64,000 nt of DNA from Oncomelania hupensis (Eukaryota > Mollusca > Gastropoda > Littorinimorpha > Pomatiopsidae): positions 52,103,034 to 52,167,033 of the forward strand of contig CM072515.1 in the NCBI GenBank assembly GCA_036898135.1. The letters run 5' to 3'. The translations under genes and the position numbers were made by a program. A model generated the notes under the pieces. That model worked only from the letters and a program-made list of their open reading frames with translations. It had not been told where the DNA came from and made no database searches. Positions within the stretch are counted from its first letter, which is position 1; the number at the start of each line of letters is the position of its first letter. Shown here in pieces: positions 21,048 through 31,410 of this stretch.

Positions 21048-22456
21048 TCAGAGCCAGACCTGGGAAAAGTCGAGGGTGGGGGTGGGGGTTACAGATTCAG
21101 TGAAGGCGCGAAGCGCCGAGACTTCTAGGGGGGTCCGGGGGCATGCTCCCCCGGATTTTTTTTTTTTCAAGGATGCAAAATGGTGCAATCTGGTGCAATC
21201 TGAACCTTGAAAAAGCCATCTGTGATGGTCTGGGACTTTGAGCTTTTTGAACAATTGAACTGACAAACTCTGGGGTACAAACATTTTCCTCTGACCCTCC
21301 CTTAAAAAAAACCACACACACACACACACATTTATTTGTCAGCAGAGATGTTTTGTATACTATTATTATTCACTACTTTTTGTTGATCGTTAACTGTATA
21401 AAGCTTTACCTTGTAGTTTATGAACATCACCACCCTGAAGTCAATATCAACATCCCTGTGCACTTTCAGTAAAGCAAGTCCATTTAGTCTATGTTGCCCC
21501 AATGGAAGGGCGCAGGTAGTTTTTCAGGTTGCGCAACTGACTGTGTGAACGCTCACACTCGGCAGTAGTGACAGGTAGGGTGCAAAGGTTCTAAAGCATG
21601 ATGAACAGGTTGGGATAAAAAAAAAATCCCTGTCACAATGTTTCAGTGCTTCTGATGCCGTGGATGGGATGATAGCTGTCGCATTCTCAGCAGCACTTCG
21701 CCAGTTGCAAACCCACTGTTGGTATTCTGCATCAAGGGTGGCGTTGTCTGGTAGGTCAGACTCCCACAACACTGCCAGCATCACCCCTTCTGGAACCTGC
21801 ATGCAACCATCCTGGTTGTCTATTAAAGTGCTTGGCACCAGACATAGACCATCAACTGCTAGACCAGCATTTTTGAACCTCGAGTCCAATTCGGTTGACA
21901 GGTGTTCCAAGAAAGGAATGGCAATGCTAATCTTGAAATATTCTTCTGGAGTGGCCGCAGGTTGGTTGTCACGGAGAGTTTGTCGGGATGCTTGACGAGG
22001 AACAATAACACCAGTTGTCAAAGCATTTGCCATTTTGCTGACTTCTTCACTTGTAGTCGAGAAAATTGCTGATATTGAAAACGGTAGACTGTAAAACTGA
22101 CAGCAAATTAAAGTTTTGAAAACGCGACTGTGACGTGCACGATTTCGAAAACTGTCGGTCACTTTGATCTACGCTAAGGCTAACGATTATTACGCGTCGA
22201 CAGGAAATGATGACGAAGGGACGAACTTCTCTCACTGATCAGAGGGTGATGATGATGATTATGATGATATTGTATTGCTTGATTCCATTTGAAGAAAAAA
22301 AATCCTTTGATGCCATGGCAAAAAAAACAAAAAACAAAAAAAAACACTACTCATTATTGGAGGGGGCAATATATAAGGCTGCCCCCTCCAACATTTTTCT
22401 AGGGGGGGGGGGGCATGGCCCCCCCTGCCCCCCCCCTGCTTCCGCCGCCTGTGAAG
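21048..22456 (-). mobile_element. hAT-superfamily DNA transposon remnant
   Basis: The middle encodes the C-terminal half of a hAT transposase. The right end on the minus strand reads CACAGGCGGCGGAAGCAGGG, which resembles a hAT-type terminal repeat. The left end holds GAAGGCGCGAAGCGCCGAGA and TCCGGGGGCATGCTCCCCCG, GC-rich palindromic motifs. I could not match the two ends as terminal repeats or find an 8-bp target duplication, so the outer limits are uncertain. Confidence 0.55.
21405..22080 (-). pseudogene. hAT transposase C-terminal region (P52rIPK / zinc-finger-MYM-like)
   Basis: The frame contains VPRQASRQTLRDNQPAATPE, EYFKISIAIPFLEHLSTELD and ALKHCDRDFF. After a run of T residues the homology moves to another frame, LPVTTAECERSHSQLRNLKN, then a third reading LNGLALLKVHRDVDIDFRVV. 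These are the signatures of the hAT dimerisation region in proteins like the repressor of the protein kinase inhibitor. At least two frameshifts, a TAG and a TAG-like break show it is dead. An intact protein would cut and paste DNA; here only the remains of the dimerisation domain are left. Confidence 0.75.
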
Positions 22457-22820
22457 TAACCTATCTGTCTGTGGTGGGTTGGTTGATCTGCCCCTTGCGC
22501 ACCATATCCCTAGAATCACGTGTGAAATGCTAGCTTTCACCTGTGTAAAATCCATAATTGACCATCAGTTGTAAAAGGTTACCAACGGTATGATTACTGC
22601 AGCTTACACAAAGACGCAGTCAAGGCTTTTGCAGGTTACAGGAAGTACAAAAGGACAAACTATAGGCAGAAAAGTTGGGGTCCTGGAACTGTGTTGCGGT
22701 TCTCCGGTACTATATGTCATCATAGTGTTCATCGTCCATCAAAGTTGTACTTTATATGTGCCTAATTATATACTCTATTGGGAAAGCTTTCGTGCGAAGT
22801 TCATATCATCTGCAAGAGGA

Positions 22821-22892
<72 letters not shown>

Positions 22893-24140
22893 TGTGTGCG
22901 TGTCCGTGTTGCATTATCCTCCTGTACATCTGTCTACTGTCTTTACTGCTCCTGCTCTTCTCATTGTTATTGTTGTTGTTTATTTGGCTGTTGTTGTTGA
23001 TGATGTTGTTATTGTTGACGACTCAGAAGCCAATGATGACGACAACGTAATGAAAACATCATCATCATCGTCACCATCGTCGTTGCCAAGTTGTCGGTGA
23101 GTCGTTTGGTTAATTTGCCCTTTGCACACCTGCACACCCTATCTCCAGAATTACGTGACAGATTCTTCATATGAAATTGCCAGGGTTAGTGGCTAGTCTT
23201 CCGTGCCATTGCAGTGTTCTTCTCAAAGATCAAGTTCACTAGGGTCAATTCTTTGCTAAATACATATTGCTTAAAACTGTCAGAACCGATTGTGAAAACT
23301 TTTACCAAGCACAGAGTGACCCATCATCGACAGTGCGAGAACAAAACGCACTTTTATTATTAACATAATACTCATTCAGTATGGGCGTTTGTGACTGAGA
23401 ATACATTTCATCATGATGGCTTGCCCTATTTGTCTACATCCCAAAGTGTGATGCCGTAACTGCACTGGAGTTGCTCCCTAGTGTACCCACGTTGGCGAAG
23501 AAGGGCAAAAAGAGGAGAAATGAACAAGGAAGTTCTGAGTGTGAAACGCACGTAATGACAGGTCCGCGATGCCTGTTCTCGACACGCACTGTGAGAAAAA
23601 GGAAACACCGACAAAATGGTATGTATGCGTCTGCAAGAAGTGGATGAAAGGCGAGGGGTTTGGGGGGAAGGGGAGAGAGAGAGAGGAAGGGACCGGGGGT
23701 GGGAGATTGTTGGGTGGGGAGGGAGAAATAACGCCGACATCGTACAGTTCTAGGACCACCCACTACCCACCCAAACAATACTGTCAATAGGATCAGGTTT
23801 GTAAGTGCTGCTGCTCAACAAAAACAAAAGACTGTGGACATTGTTGGCCGTTAGGAGCATTGGAAGGGGACGGGAGAAGCGAGGGGGAGGGCGGAATGGG
23901 GGTGAGGGTGGTAGAAGGGTGTGCATGTGTGAGGGGGTGGAAAGTGGGATGGGGGAGAGGGGGTCAAAAAGAGTAAATTGTGCGCTCAAAGAAGTTCCGA
24001 AAAAATGGTGGTAGTCGTTGTTCAATGCTAGAGGAGTGGAAAGGAAAAACGATGTTTTGGAAATATTTTTTGGGAAGTGGAACGCTTAATTGCTGAAACA
24101 AAATGACAGGCTCTGTATGTTTAGTAAGGGACATTCTGTG
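22457..24140. other. No recognised gene; TA array and purine-rich stretches
   Basis: A (TA)n array lies at about 22,820-22,890. Purine-rich runs lie at about 23,650-23,730 and 23,860-23,970. Open frames on both strands follow the low-complexity composition. I found no protein family. Confidence 0.5.
22820..22890. repeat. (TA)n microsatellite
   Basis: About 35 uninterrupted TA units. Confidence 0.97.
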
Positions 24141-24142
<2 letters not shown>

Positions 24143-24182
<40 letters not shown>

Positions 24183-24192
24183 CACACGCACA
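24143..24192. repeat. (CA)n microsatellite
   Basis: About 22 CA units with CG interruptions; a T run follows at 24,234-24,248. Confidence 0.95.
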
Positions 24193-24339
24193 AAGATGGC
24201 AAGCAATTCAAAGTTTTTTCTGGACACACACACTTTTTTTTTTTTTTCAAAAAAATGATCACGCCCTCGTGGCAAAATTGACTCGGCTTTATCCTAAAAA
24301 CGCAAAGTGAAAACATGGAATGGTGTGCCACTATCGGCA

Positions 24340-24830
24340 CTATCCGCAAGCAAAAAGCAATTCAAAATCGGTTCAGCCAATTTTGAGATAAAGCCCATAA
24401 CGTCTGTATAATATAATTGACTTCAGCGACCTTAACCTTTGAGAAAGAGCAAAAGTGTGTAACCAAGAAAACTTAGGGCTGAAGTACCTGCACAGTACAA
24501 ATAATCAAAATCAGTTCAGTCTTTCTAGAGATAAGGCAAAAATGTGTGCGACGGACTGACCGACATTCGGACTGCCACGCAATGTTCGGTTGGTCATACT
24601 TGAATACCTGTATATCAAAGAGCCTCAAAATCGGCTGAGCCAATATAGAATTACAGAGATAAATACGTGTTTAGGCGAGAATTGACTCTAGCGACCTTGT
24701 CCTTTGAATTTGGGCAAATACGATGGCAATATCTTTATGAAGTTTGAACAAAATCCGTTCAATGATTTTGAGAAATGGTGTACAACGGACGAACCGACAT
24801 TTTGCTCTGACAATATCAAATAATTTCCAG
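24340..24830. repeat. Degenerate direct repeat, two diverged units
   Basis: Two segments carry the same ordered words: (1) TCAAAATCGGTTCAGCCAAT, ATTGACTTCAGCGACCTTAA, CGACGGACTGACCGACATTC; (2) TCAAAATCGGCTGAGCCAAT, ATTGACTCTAGCGACCTTGT, CAACGGACGAACCGACATTT. The units are roughly 250 bases each. This looks like an old tandem duplication or the internal repeat of an unknown transposon. Confidence 0.6.
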
Positions 24831-24959
24831 CTACTTCTGAAGAAAAAAGATTACAATACTCAGATTATAAAAGAGCGGATAACATTGTACATTGCGGTGT
24901 GCGAAGTAAATGTGCCAAGCCGGATGTAGATAATGAGATAATTCAGCGTGCGCTCTCGC

Positions 24960-25012
24960 TCTCTCACACACACCCACACACACCCACACACACACAAACA
25001 CACACACAAAGC
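24960..25012. repeat. (CT)/(CA) microsatellite
   Basis: A short CTCTCT run leads into CA repeats. Confidence 0.92.
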
Positions 25013-25112
25013 CATTAAAAACCAATCTGCGTTACAAAAGCGAAACCGTTAAAAATAAAACGCAGTAGCAGCAGACGGGGAGAGAGCGAAAAAGAAAGAA
25101 AGAAATAGAGAG

Positions 25113-25240
25113 CTAGAAGAAGAAGAAAAAGAAGAAGAAAAAGAAGAAGAAGAAGAAGAAGAAGAAGAAGAAGAAGAAGAAGAAGAAGAAGAAGAAGAAG
25201 AAGAAGAAGAAGAAGAAGAAGAAGAAGAAGAAGAAGAATG
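25113..25240. repeat. (AAG)n microsatellite
   Basis: About 40 AAG units. It accounts for the poly-Leu, poly-Phe and poly-Lys frames here. Confidence 0.97.
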
Positions 25241-25730
25241 AAATAAAGCAAAATGTGAATAATAAGAAAGACCCGGTAAATAAGCAGCTGAACAGAAGGT
25301 GAATAAATAGAAATAAGGGACAAAATGAGGGGTAGCACAAAATAATCCCTAAGAAGAAGAACGGAGAAGGAGAAGGGGGAGCATGAGAAGGATGAACTAC
25401 AACAACAATGTGGAATGTAATGTCGCAATGGAAAGAGAAAAAAAAAAGAAGTTAAAACAAACTCAAATCCTGACGGTCGGAGACGGAGAGGGTCACACGG
25501 AAACAAATACTCCAGAGAGAATAAGTTCTACATGTACGTTGTGTGTAGATCTACGCAATTCTGTGACGTTGTGTGGAATAAACGATGATGAATGCTGATG
25601 ATGATACCTGACGTAGGGCATCGTAAACACGCATTCCCACATATATCGCGCCAGATAGAAATAGAACATACGCCATATTCATTTTTACCTGCTGCTTTCA
25701 TCTAGCAGATTCTAGCCTTAAAACTCAGAA
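25241..25730. other. No recognised gene
   Basis: Purine-rich sequence next to the AAG array and ordinary AT-rich sequence. No family was recognised. Confidence 0.45.
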
Positions 25731-25784
25731 ATACACACACACACACACACACACACTCACACACACACACACACACACACACAA
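25731..25784. repeat. (CA)n microsatellite
   Basis: About 26 CA units with one CT interruption. Confidence 0.95.
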
Positions 25785-25895
25785 GTGTAAAGAGTTGCAC
25801 AAGGCTCTTGCAGAAAACGGGAGCAACTCCAGGCACCCAAAAAGCCAATTTCGCCAAACTACTCCAAACTGATTTCAACTTATATAATGTATATA

Positions 25896-26013
25896 CAAGC
25901 CAATCTAGTGTCTTAAAACGCTTGAATATAATATGTTCGAATGTCGATATTCGTTCTCGTATTGACATTCGAAAATATTATATTTATGCATCTTAAGACA
26001 CTAGATTGGCTTG
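25896..26013. repeat. 118-bp hairpin (long inverted repeat)
   Basis: The left arm starts CAAGCCAATCTAGTGTCTTAA and the right arm ends with its perfect reverse complement. The arms are about 54 bases each, with roughly 85-90 percent pairing and a loop of about 10 bases. The outer 21 bases pair perfectly. It could be a tiny MITE or the source of a hairpin RNA. I find no target duplication. Confidence 0.9.
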
Positions 26014-26420
26014 AATTTAACCGTGAATTTATTTTGTTAAAAAAATTATATATATTTATATATAACCGGTGACTTCCAGTAAATGTAAACATCAACCGGG
26101 AGAATTCAAACGCTTGAATGTACTAACAGAACAGAACAGGAAGAAACAAAGATACAAAGACAAATGACCAATTAACGTATTATAAGTAAGAAAAAACGGA
26201 AATAAAGAAACGAATAAAGAAATCTAAACTTCCATATATATTTAAATATAGACTTGAAATCTAAATCTGGCAGTAGTATAACTCTCTCAAAGAAGCTGGC
26301 AGTATTAAAACCCAAACAAATATAAATTTTGCATTAATCAAGAAAGAAACATCCGACAGATGGAATTTAAATTGCAGAGTTCTGGACAACATGAACAATA
26401 ATGTTCGTTGTGTGTGCGTT
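26014..26420. other. No recognised gene
   Basis: AT-rich sequence without a recognisable feature. Confidence 0.45.
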
Positions 26421-26424
26421 TGTG

Positions 26425-26685
26425 TGTTAAAAACACGGAAACTCCCATGGTATGGCCACATCACCAGAGCATCAGGCCTTTCAAAAGCCCACCCTGCAAG
26501 GCACGGTGCAAGGAGGCAGAAGAAGAGGGAGACAGAAAACGAGGTGGAAAGGCAACATCCGAGAATGGACATGAGATTTGCTGAGGACAGAGAAAGATGG
26601 AGCACTCTAGTTAAACGATCATCTGTGGTGCCCCAACGACCTTCGAGTTAGGGGATAGGATGGAACAGGATAGGATGTACGTGTG
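26425..26685 (+). mobile_element. LINE 3' end, 5'-truncated ((GATAG)n-tail family)
   Basis: The reading frames give KTRKLPWYGHITRASGLSK, then after frameshifts GRRRGRQ, and finally FAEDRERWSTLVKRSSVVPQ. It ends GAGTTAGGGGATAGGATGGA and ACAGGATAGGATG, a diverged pentamer tail. This is the same element type as at 19,554, 49,968 and 58,066. Confidence 0.85.
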
Positions 26686-27695
26686 TGTGTGTGTGTGTTT
26701 GTGTGAGCGTTTATTCATGGATATATGGGGTGCTAAACTTGCCTTTTTATGCACCAAATGGGGCTTTTACCTCACACCCCACTTTTTCAGCGCCCCACTT
26801 TTTTCTAAATACATGGGAGTGCTTTTTCTTTAGTACACGGGAGTGCTCTTGAAGTGCATGGAACTGTTTTAAGTACAAGGGACTGCTCTATCCGAGATTG
26901 GCTGTTTTCTGGACAATTTTGAAGTAAAAGGGTTAGGGTAAGGGTTAGAAGACGAAATAGGTCAACTTTTCGAGGAAAATAGCTTCTTTTTTATGCAATT
27001 TTTACATTTTTAGATGAATTTTGCGCGTTTTCTATAAGAAAAAACGCTTTCAGATGACTACATTTTGTCCAAATCCCCAATTTACCATGAATACAGATTT
27101 TGTGTGTGTGTGTCGGGGGAGGAGGGGCGGGGGAATATGGGTGGGTATGCGTGTGTAGATGTGTGTATGAGTGTGCGTGTGTCTGTGCAAGCCGGAACAC
27201 AAATGAACAGAATGCTGATTCATACGCCTGTTCAAGGAGTTCTTTTTTATGCTAGCCATAGAAAAACAAATCTAAGTTCACGAATACACAGACCCAGACG
27301 AATTGCAAACGCAAACACATAAAAAAGCTATTCCTCAGAAAACATATCTACATGAAGTTCTAGAAGAACGTGTTTTCTAAACGCACACATACAATGGTGA
27401 TGGCAAAAGCAGGAAGAAGGGGCATTTCCTAATACAAATATTTGCCAAACTTACACGTTTATTCATGTTCAGCTGTAGCAGAACTTAGTACACTACTTAC
27501 TGTAAATAGCAGACTTCGAACAAAAGAGTAAAGATGCACTTTGTTCGATAGGTATAAGAACGACTAAAATAAATAACTAATGATTAGTACAACGCTTCAT
27601 TCATTAGAAAGAAAATTATCAAGATACTTTATTGCCCCTTGTGTATTTGGAATTCATAAAGTGTCTTGATACTTTTCTTTCTAATAAATCAAACG
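26686..27695. other. No recognised gene; short telomere-like motif
   Basis: GT repeats at about 26,684-26,705 and 27,102-27,185. A stretch AGGGTTAGGGTAAGGGTTAG lies at about 26,928-26,949. Several related words (CACGGGAGTGCT, CAAGGGACTGCT) recur at 26,810-26,890. No gene was recognised. Confidence 0.45.
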
Positions 27696-27696
27696 T

Positions 27697-27762
27697 TGTA
27701 ACAGCTCAAGGCGCTGGACGATCTAACTCAAGCCGCCCGAGGCGCCCATGCACTTGCAGCCT
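27697..27762 (-). mobile_element. SINE tail fragment
   Basis: CAGCTCAAGGCGCTGGACGA, TCTAACTCAAGCCGCC and GAGGCGCCCATGCACTTGCA match the tail module of the SINE at 15,083-15,497 with an internal deletion. It abuts the tail of the next Rep-1 copy. Confidence 0.7.
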
Positions 27763-28345
27763 TACATTACATTACATGATTATTGCTTTAGGTCCAGCGG
27801 ACTCTTCCGAGCCAAATCAGGACCAGACTTCGCCGAAAGAGGACCCACCACCGATCCGCACAAAAGATCTGCCGAAACAACCCTAGTGGAAACACTGAAG
27901 GCACTCCACCAGCCGGTCACTTTACAATAAAGACATCCCACGCAGAGGACGCTGAGGCTATACTCTAGTTTATCCAGCCCCCGTTTACAAAAACAAAATA
28001 GAATAGAAACATCATTATAAAATATCAACAAAACACATACATATAAAATGCCTATATTGCCAAATAATAACGTCACAGGAAGCCCCAGTGACCACCTGGC
28101 AGAAAGCGTATAATATTCCAACAGACCTCACACACAAATGAGGAGTTTTGTCCCGGAAGAGTTTTCAAGAAAAAAGGTAGGTGACTGGTCTAGTGGAGAA
28201 GAAGATAGTGTAGTAGATTGATAGAATAGAGTAGGAAAAAGACAGAACAAAGAAGAAAGACAGTGACAGTGGGAATTTAAAGCACTAAATTTTCAGAATT
28301 TGGGGATACTATTTATACTGAAACCCCCGGCACCTCCACGGGAGG
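27762..28345 (-). mobile_element. Rep-1 retroposon, subfamily A
   Basis: It starts on the plus strand with ACATT tail units, then ATTATTGCTTTAGGTCCAGC, and continues to CCCCCGGCACCTCCACGGGA. It is colinear with 9,608-10,200 and 39,916-40,510 but lacks the extra 5' block. The tail unit differs from the ATTG tail of those copies. Confidence 0.9.
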
Positions 28346-28359
28346 GTTGCAGCCTTATT

Positions 28360-28575
28360 ACTTATTATTTGGTGGTGGCATCGTGGCGCAGTGGATAAGT
28401 CGCCGGTTTCCTATGCCGAAGGTCGCGGGTTCGATTCCCGCAAGGGGCGAACGTATGTGACTTAGGTACGAGACTATTGAGGTCAACGAGGGTTTTCTCC
28501 GGGCACTCCGGTTTCCTCCCTCCCTTCAATAATGGTACAGGACGCAGTCAATATAAAAATGTAACAAATAAAAAT
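28360..28575 (+). mobile_element. tRNA-Arg-like SINE, best-preserved head
   Basis: The head CGTGGCGCAGTGGATAAGTC, then CCGGTTTCCTATGCCGAAGG and GCGGGTTCGATTCCCGC, contains good A and B boxes. The T arm pairs perfectly (GCGGG/CCCGC) and the anticodon-like loop TTCCTAT carries CCT. The core GGGTTTTCTCCGGGCACTCC matches the SINEs at 9,363 and 18,056. It ends in an A-rich tail (TATAAAAATGTAACAAATAA). Confidence 0.88.
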
Positions 28576-28699
28576 TCGATTTTCTTTCCGTCTTCTAATA
28601 GCGATCTCCCTGCCTTTACACCACCTGGTTGAGTGATGGATGTGTATTTGGTGTGTGTGAGGGTGGATGAGACAGGTGAGCGTGTATGTTGGTATAGAT

Positions 28700-29010
28700 C
28701 GCTGTCACCGCCACGACTCTCTCCGGGCAGACGCCACAAACAAACAACTTATTCACGCAGACAACCCAGAAAGAATGACAGTTTCCCGCAGACGTGAAGG
28801 GATGATAACACAACAATTATATATACAACTTTCAAGCTATTTATTCATTCATACCACACACTCATACACATACAACATTTACACATGAAACGAGAAAAAT
28901 GGTGATGGAACAATCAATGGGTCGATGAACAATGAAATGGTACGTCAGATGAACGAGGGTTGCTGATCAACCACGTCTAACTAACGACTGTGCACTGCAA
29001 ATGTCCGAAC
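28700..29010 (-). mobile_element. LTR-like segment (weak)
   Basis: On the minus strand there is AATAAATAGC (polyadenylation-like, about 28,845) and then CTGCGTGAATAAG. The latter resembles CTGCGTGGATAAACG at the same relative place in the repeats at 52,165-52,760 and 59,850-60,443. No second LTR or primer-binding site is certain. The CpG-rich stretch to the right (29,010-29,480) may be related. Confidence 0.3.
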
Positions 29011-31257
29011 ACAGAGGGGGTCGAGTATCAAGAGGGGGACAACAAAGAACAAGCCGACCTGATAGTAGGGCGTCCCCGTTGATATCTCCGTGAAAGTATC
29101 TGCCCCTCCTCGTGGTTGTCACCGGACGGTCGCTGTTGAATCCAGGCGTAGTGGTGTCGCCACTCCCTTCCGCCGCTGACGATGATGATGATGATGATGA
29201 TGATGACGCTGTAGTTGTGGCAGCCTGCCACCGTCGACGCCTCTCAGCCTGACTCCTCCAGTCGGCTACACTGTGACGTCGAGGCCAGGTTCCGTACGCA
29301 GACGTCACGATCACCGCGGGAAAGGTGGGGTTGAGGAACAATGAGGATGTTCACAAACGTGGACGTGGACGAACGGGTGGTGATGATGATGTTGCTGGTC
29401 CACACGACCAGATGTCGTCGTCGTTGTCGCGCGACGCTGGTGCATACGACAAGCTTTCGAAACGACTTTCGAACTTTCGAAGACTCCCGATGACGAACTT
29501 TCGAACCTGCAACATGCTTGCCGTATTGTTAATGTCAAGTCCACCCGATTCTGTCCCCCTCTCTCCTCACACTCTCCCCCCCTACTACACTAACTAATTC
29601 CTGTATCCTGAGGAGGCGCCACTGCTGTCCACTTCACTTCCCTTGACTACTATTATTGTCACTTGCAATCAACCACATAATTCAAAAACTAAATGACATT
29701 ATGAATGCATGAAATGAACAATGCTGCAAATGAATACATGTAAACATTAACACATTATCCATCTCAAGCAACCGCAACCTCGACAACAGCAACCACTTCC
29801 ATCCTACCTTCACCACACTTCACCCTCATTCTCCCTCCTTCAGTCGCACTCTGCCTTTCGTCTGCCTCTCCCCAGTGCAACCATCCTTCCCCCAGCCTCA
29901 CGCACAGCTATCGTTCAACACCCCAACAGCCGGCCATCGGTCATTAGCACAGTAAAGGAAGATCACCATCACACTTACCCAACGGCTCGATTGTAAAGTA
30001 CCTGTAGCTAGCGAACTTCCGACTGCTTGCCTACACAGTACTCCAAGTAAGGTATCCAGTGCGTAGTAATTCCTGTTAGTGGACCACCTCTACACTAACC
30101 TACCACAACACACAAACTTAGTTATTTGCTCTACACTTCCTTGAGCTTGTTACCACAATTGTAACAATTCCCACTCGGTTTTCTTTTAGAACCAGTTATC
30201 ATTTACGTTAACAACTGTCCCAACCTTACTTCCAGAACAAAATACCCAGAGACAACAAGACCACAGGTCTTCTCCGTTACTCTGCAAAACGTGTTCTGAC
30301 TACAGTGAACACATTCCAAAAACTGGCTGGCCGAACTATGCTGTTCAAAATCACGCTTTCCACGCATAACCTAACATACGACAGCGCACAGTTACTACCC
30401 CAACTCATTAACTCTCCACCCACACTTTCTACCCGGTTTCATCACAGGCTGCCCTGTGACAATCGCCGCGCTTCAAGCCTGATTGATTTGGGGAAAGGCG
30501 CGTATATAGCATCCTGTATTATTACGAGTGTCGCAATGTTGGGTGTGCTGACTTTTTCCATTAAGGTTAAATAATAACGGTAGAGAGACTGAAAAAGATT
30601 CTTCGGTGTTGGCAAAATAACAAGGTTTAACGTCTTTCTGCACCATTATTAAGGACGAATTGAAGTACTGAGGTCGTTACGTACCGCTTCCCCTATCAAA
30701 CCCTTGGTTTCATTACATACTTACAATTAATAAGTCCAACCTTACAAGACATAGGCAATACACATACTAAACAAACATACCAAGTTTGACAATAGTTTGC
30801 CAATGAATGTAAACACTATCTTCAGTTCTACTAAGAGTAACTAGAATAGACTACAGTGTCTTTCAGGGGAGAAATACTTTTTTAATAACCCCCCAAATCC
30901 ACTGCTCTCTCCCACTCCCATCCCAACTGACCTCACTTGCATCCCTATTCATTCCCCTCTTCATTCTCTACATACCGACCACCCACCCGTTTATCCGCCT
31001 CCGATCCCAATTATAAGCCGTGGGTGTTTTAACAAAATACTGAAGGCTGGAAAAGAGAATAAACATGCCTTAGAACTCGGCACCCTACACCCATACCCTC
31101 CAATCTCGTTTGCAATGAGTTGTGGGGGTTAACGAAGGCTGATGGTTCAAGTACAAGAAGGAAATGCTTTAGAATTTTTTCCTCACAACCACTCCGACAG
31201 TACTAAGGAAAAAATCATAGAGAATGCGAAAATCTATAAAAGTTCTGGAAACACATG
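29011..31257. other. No recognised gene; CpG-rich left part
   Basis: 29,010-29,480 is richer in CpG than its surroundings and has open frames on both strands (28,967-29,341 minus, 29,325-29,597 plus) with no known motif. A short GAT run lies at 29,178-29,204. The rest is AT-rich without recognisable content. Confidence 0.4.
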
Positions 31258-31259
31258 AA

Positions 31260-31367
31260 AACCTCTCTCTCTCTGTCTCTGTCTCTCTCTCCACTCACAC
31301 ACACACACTCTCCCTCCCTCTCTCTCTCTCTCTCTCTCCACACACACACACACTCTTTCTTTCTTTT

Positions 31368-31407
<40 letters not shown>
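31260..31407. repeat. (CT)n microsatellite with CA blocks
   Basis: CT repeats are interrupted by two CACACA blocks. The array directly precedes the 5' end of the LINE. Confidence 0.96.

Positions 31408-31410
<3 letters not shown>

Noticed and set aside
25015..25506. A 163-codon leucine-rich frame resembling a membrane protein
   Set aside because: The hydrophobic stretch is (AAG)n read on the other strand.
26928..26949. AGGGTTAGGGTAAGGGTTAG, telomere-like
   Set aside because: Only about three imperfect units; too short to call an interstitial telomere.
28378..28450. A functional tRNA-Arg gene
   Set aside because: The T arm is perfect but the acceptor stem does not close, and the unit continues into the SINE core seen at 9,363 and 18,056.
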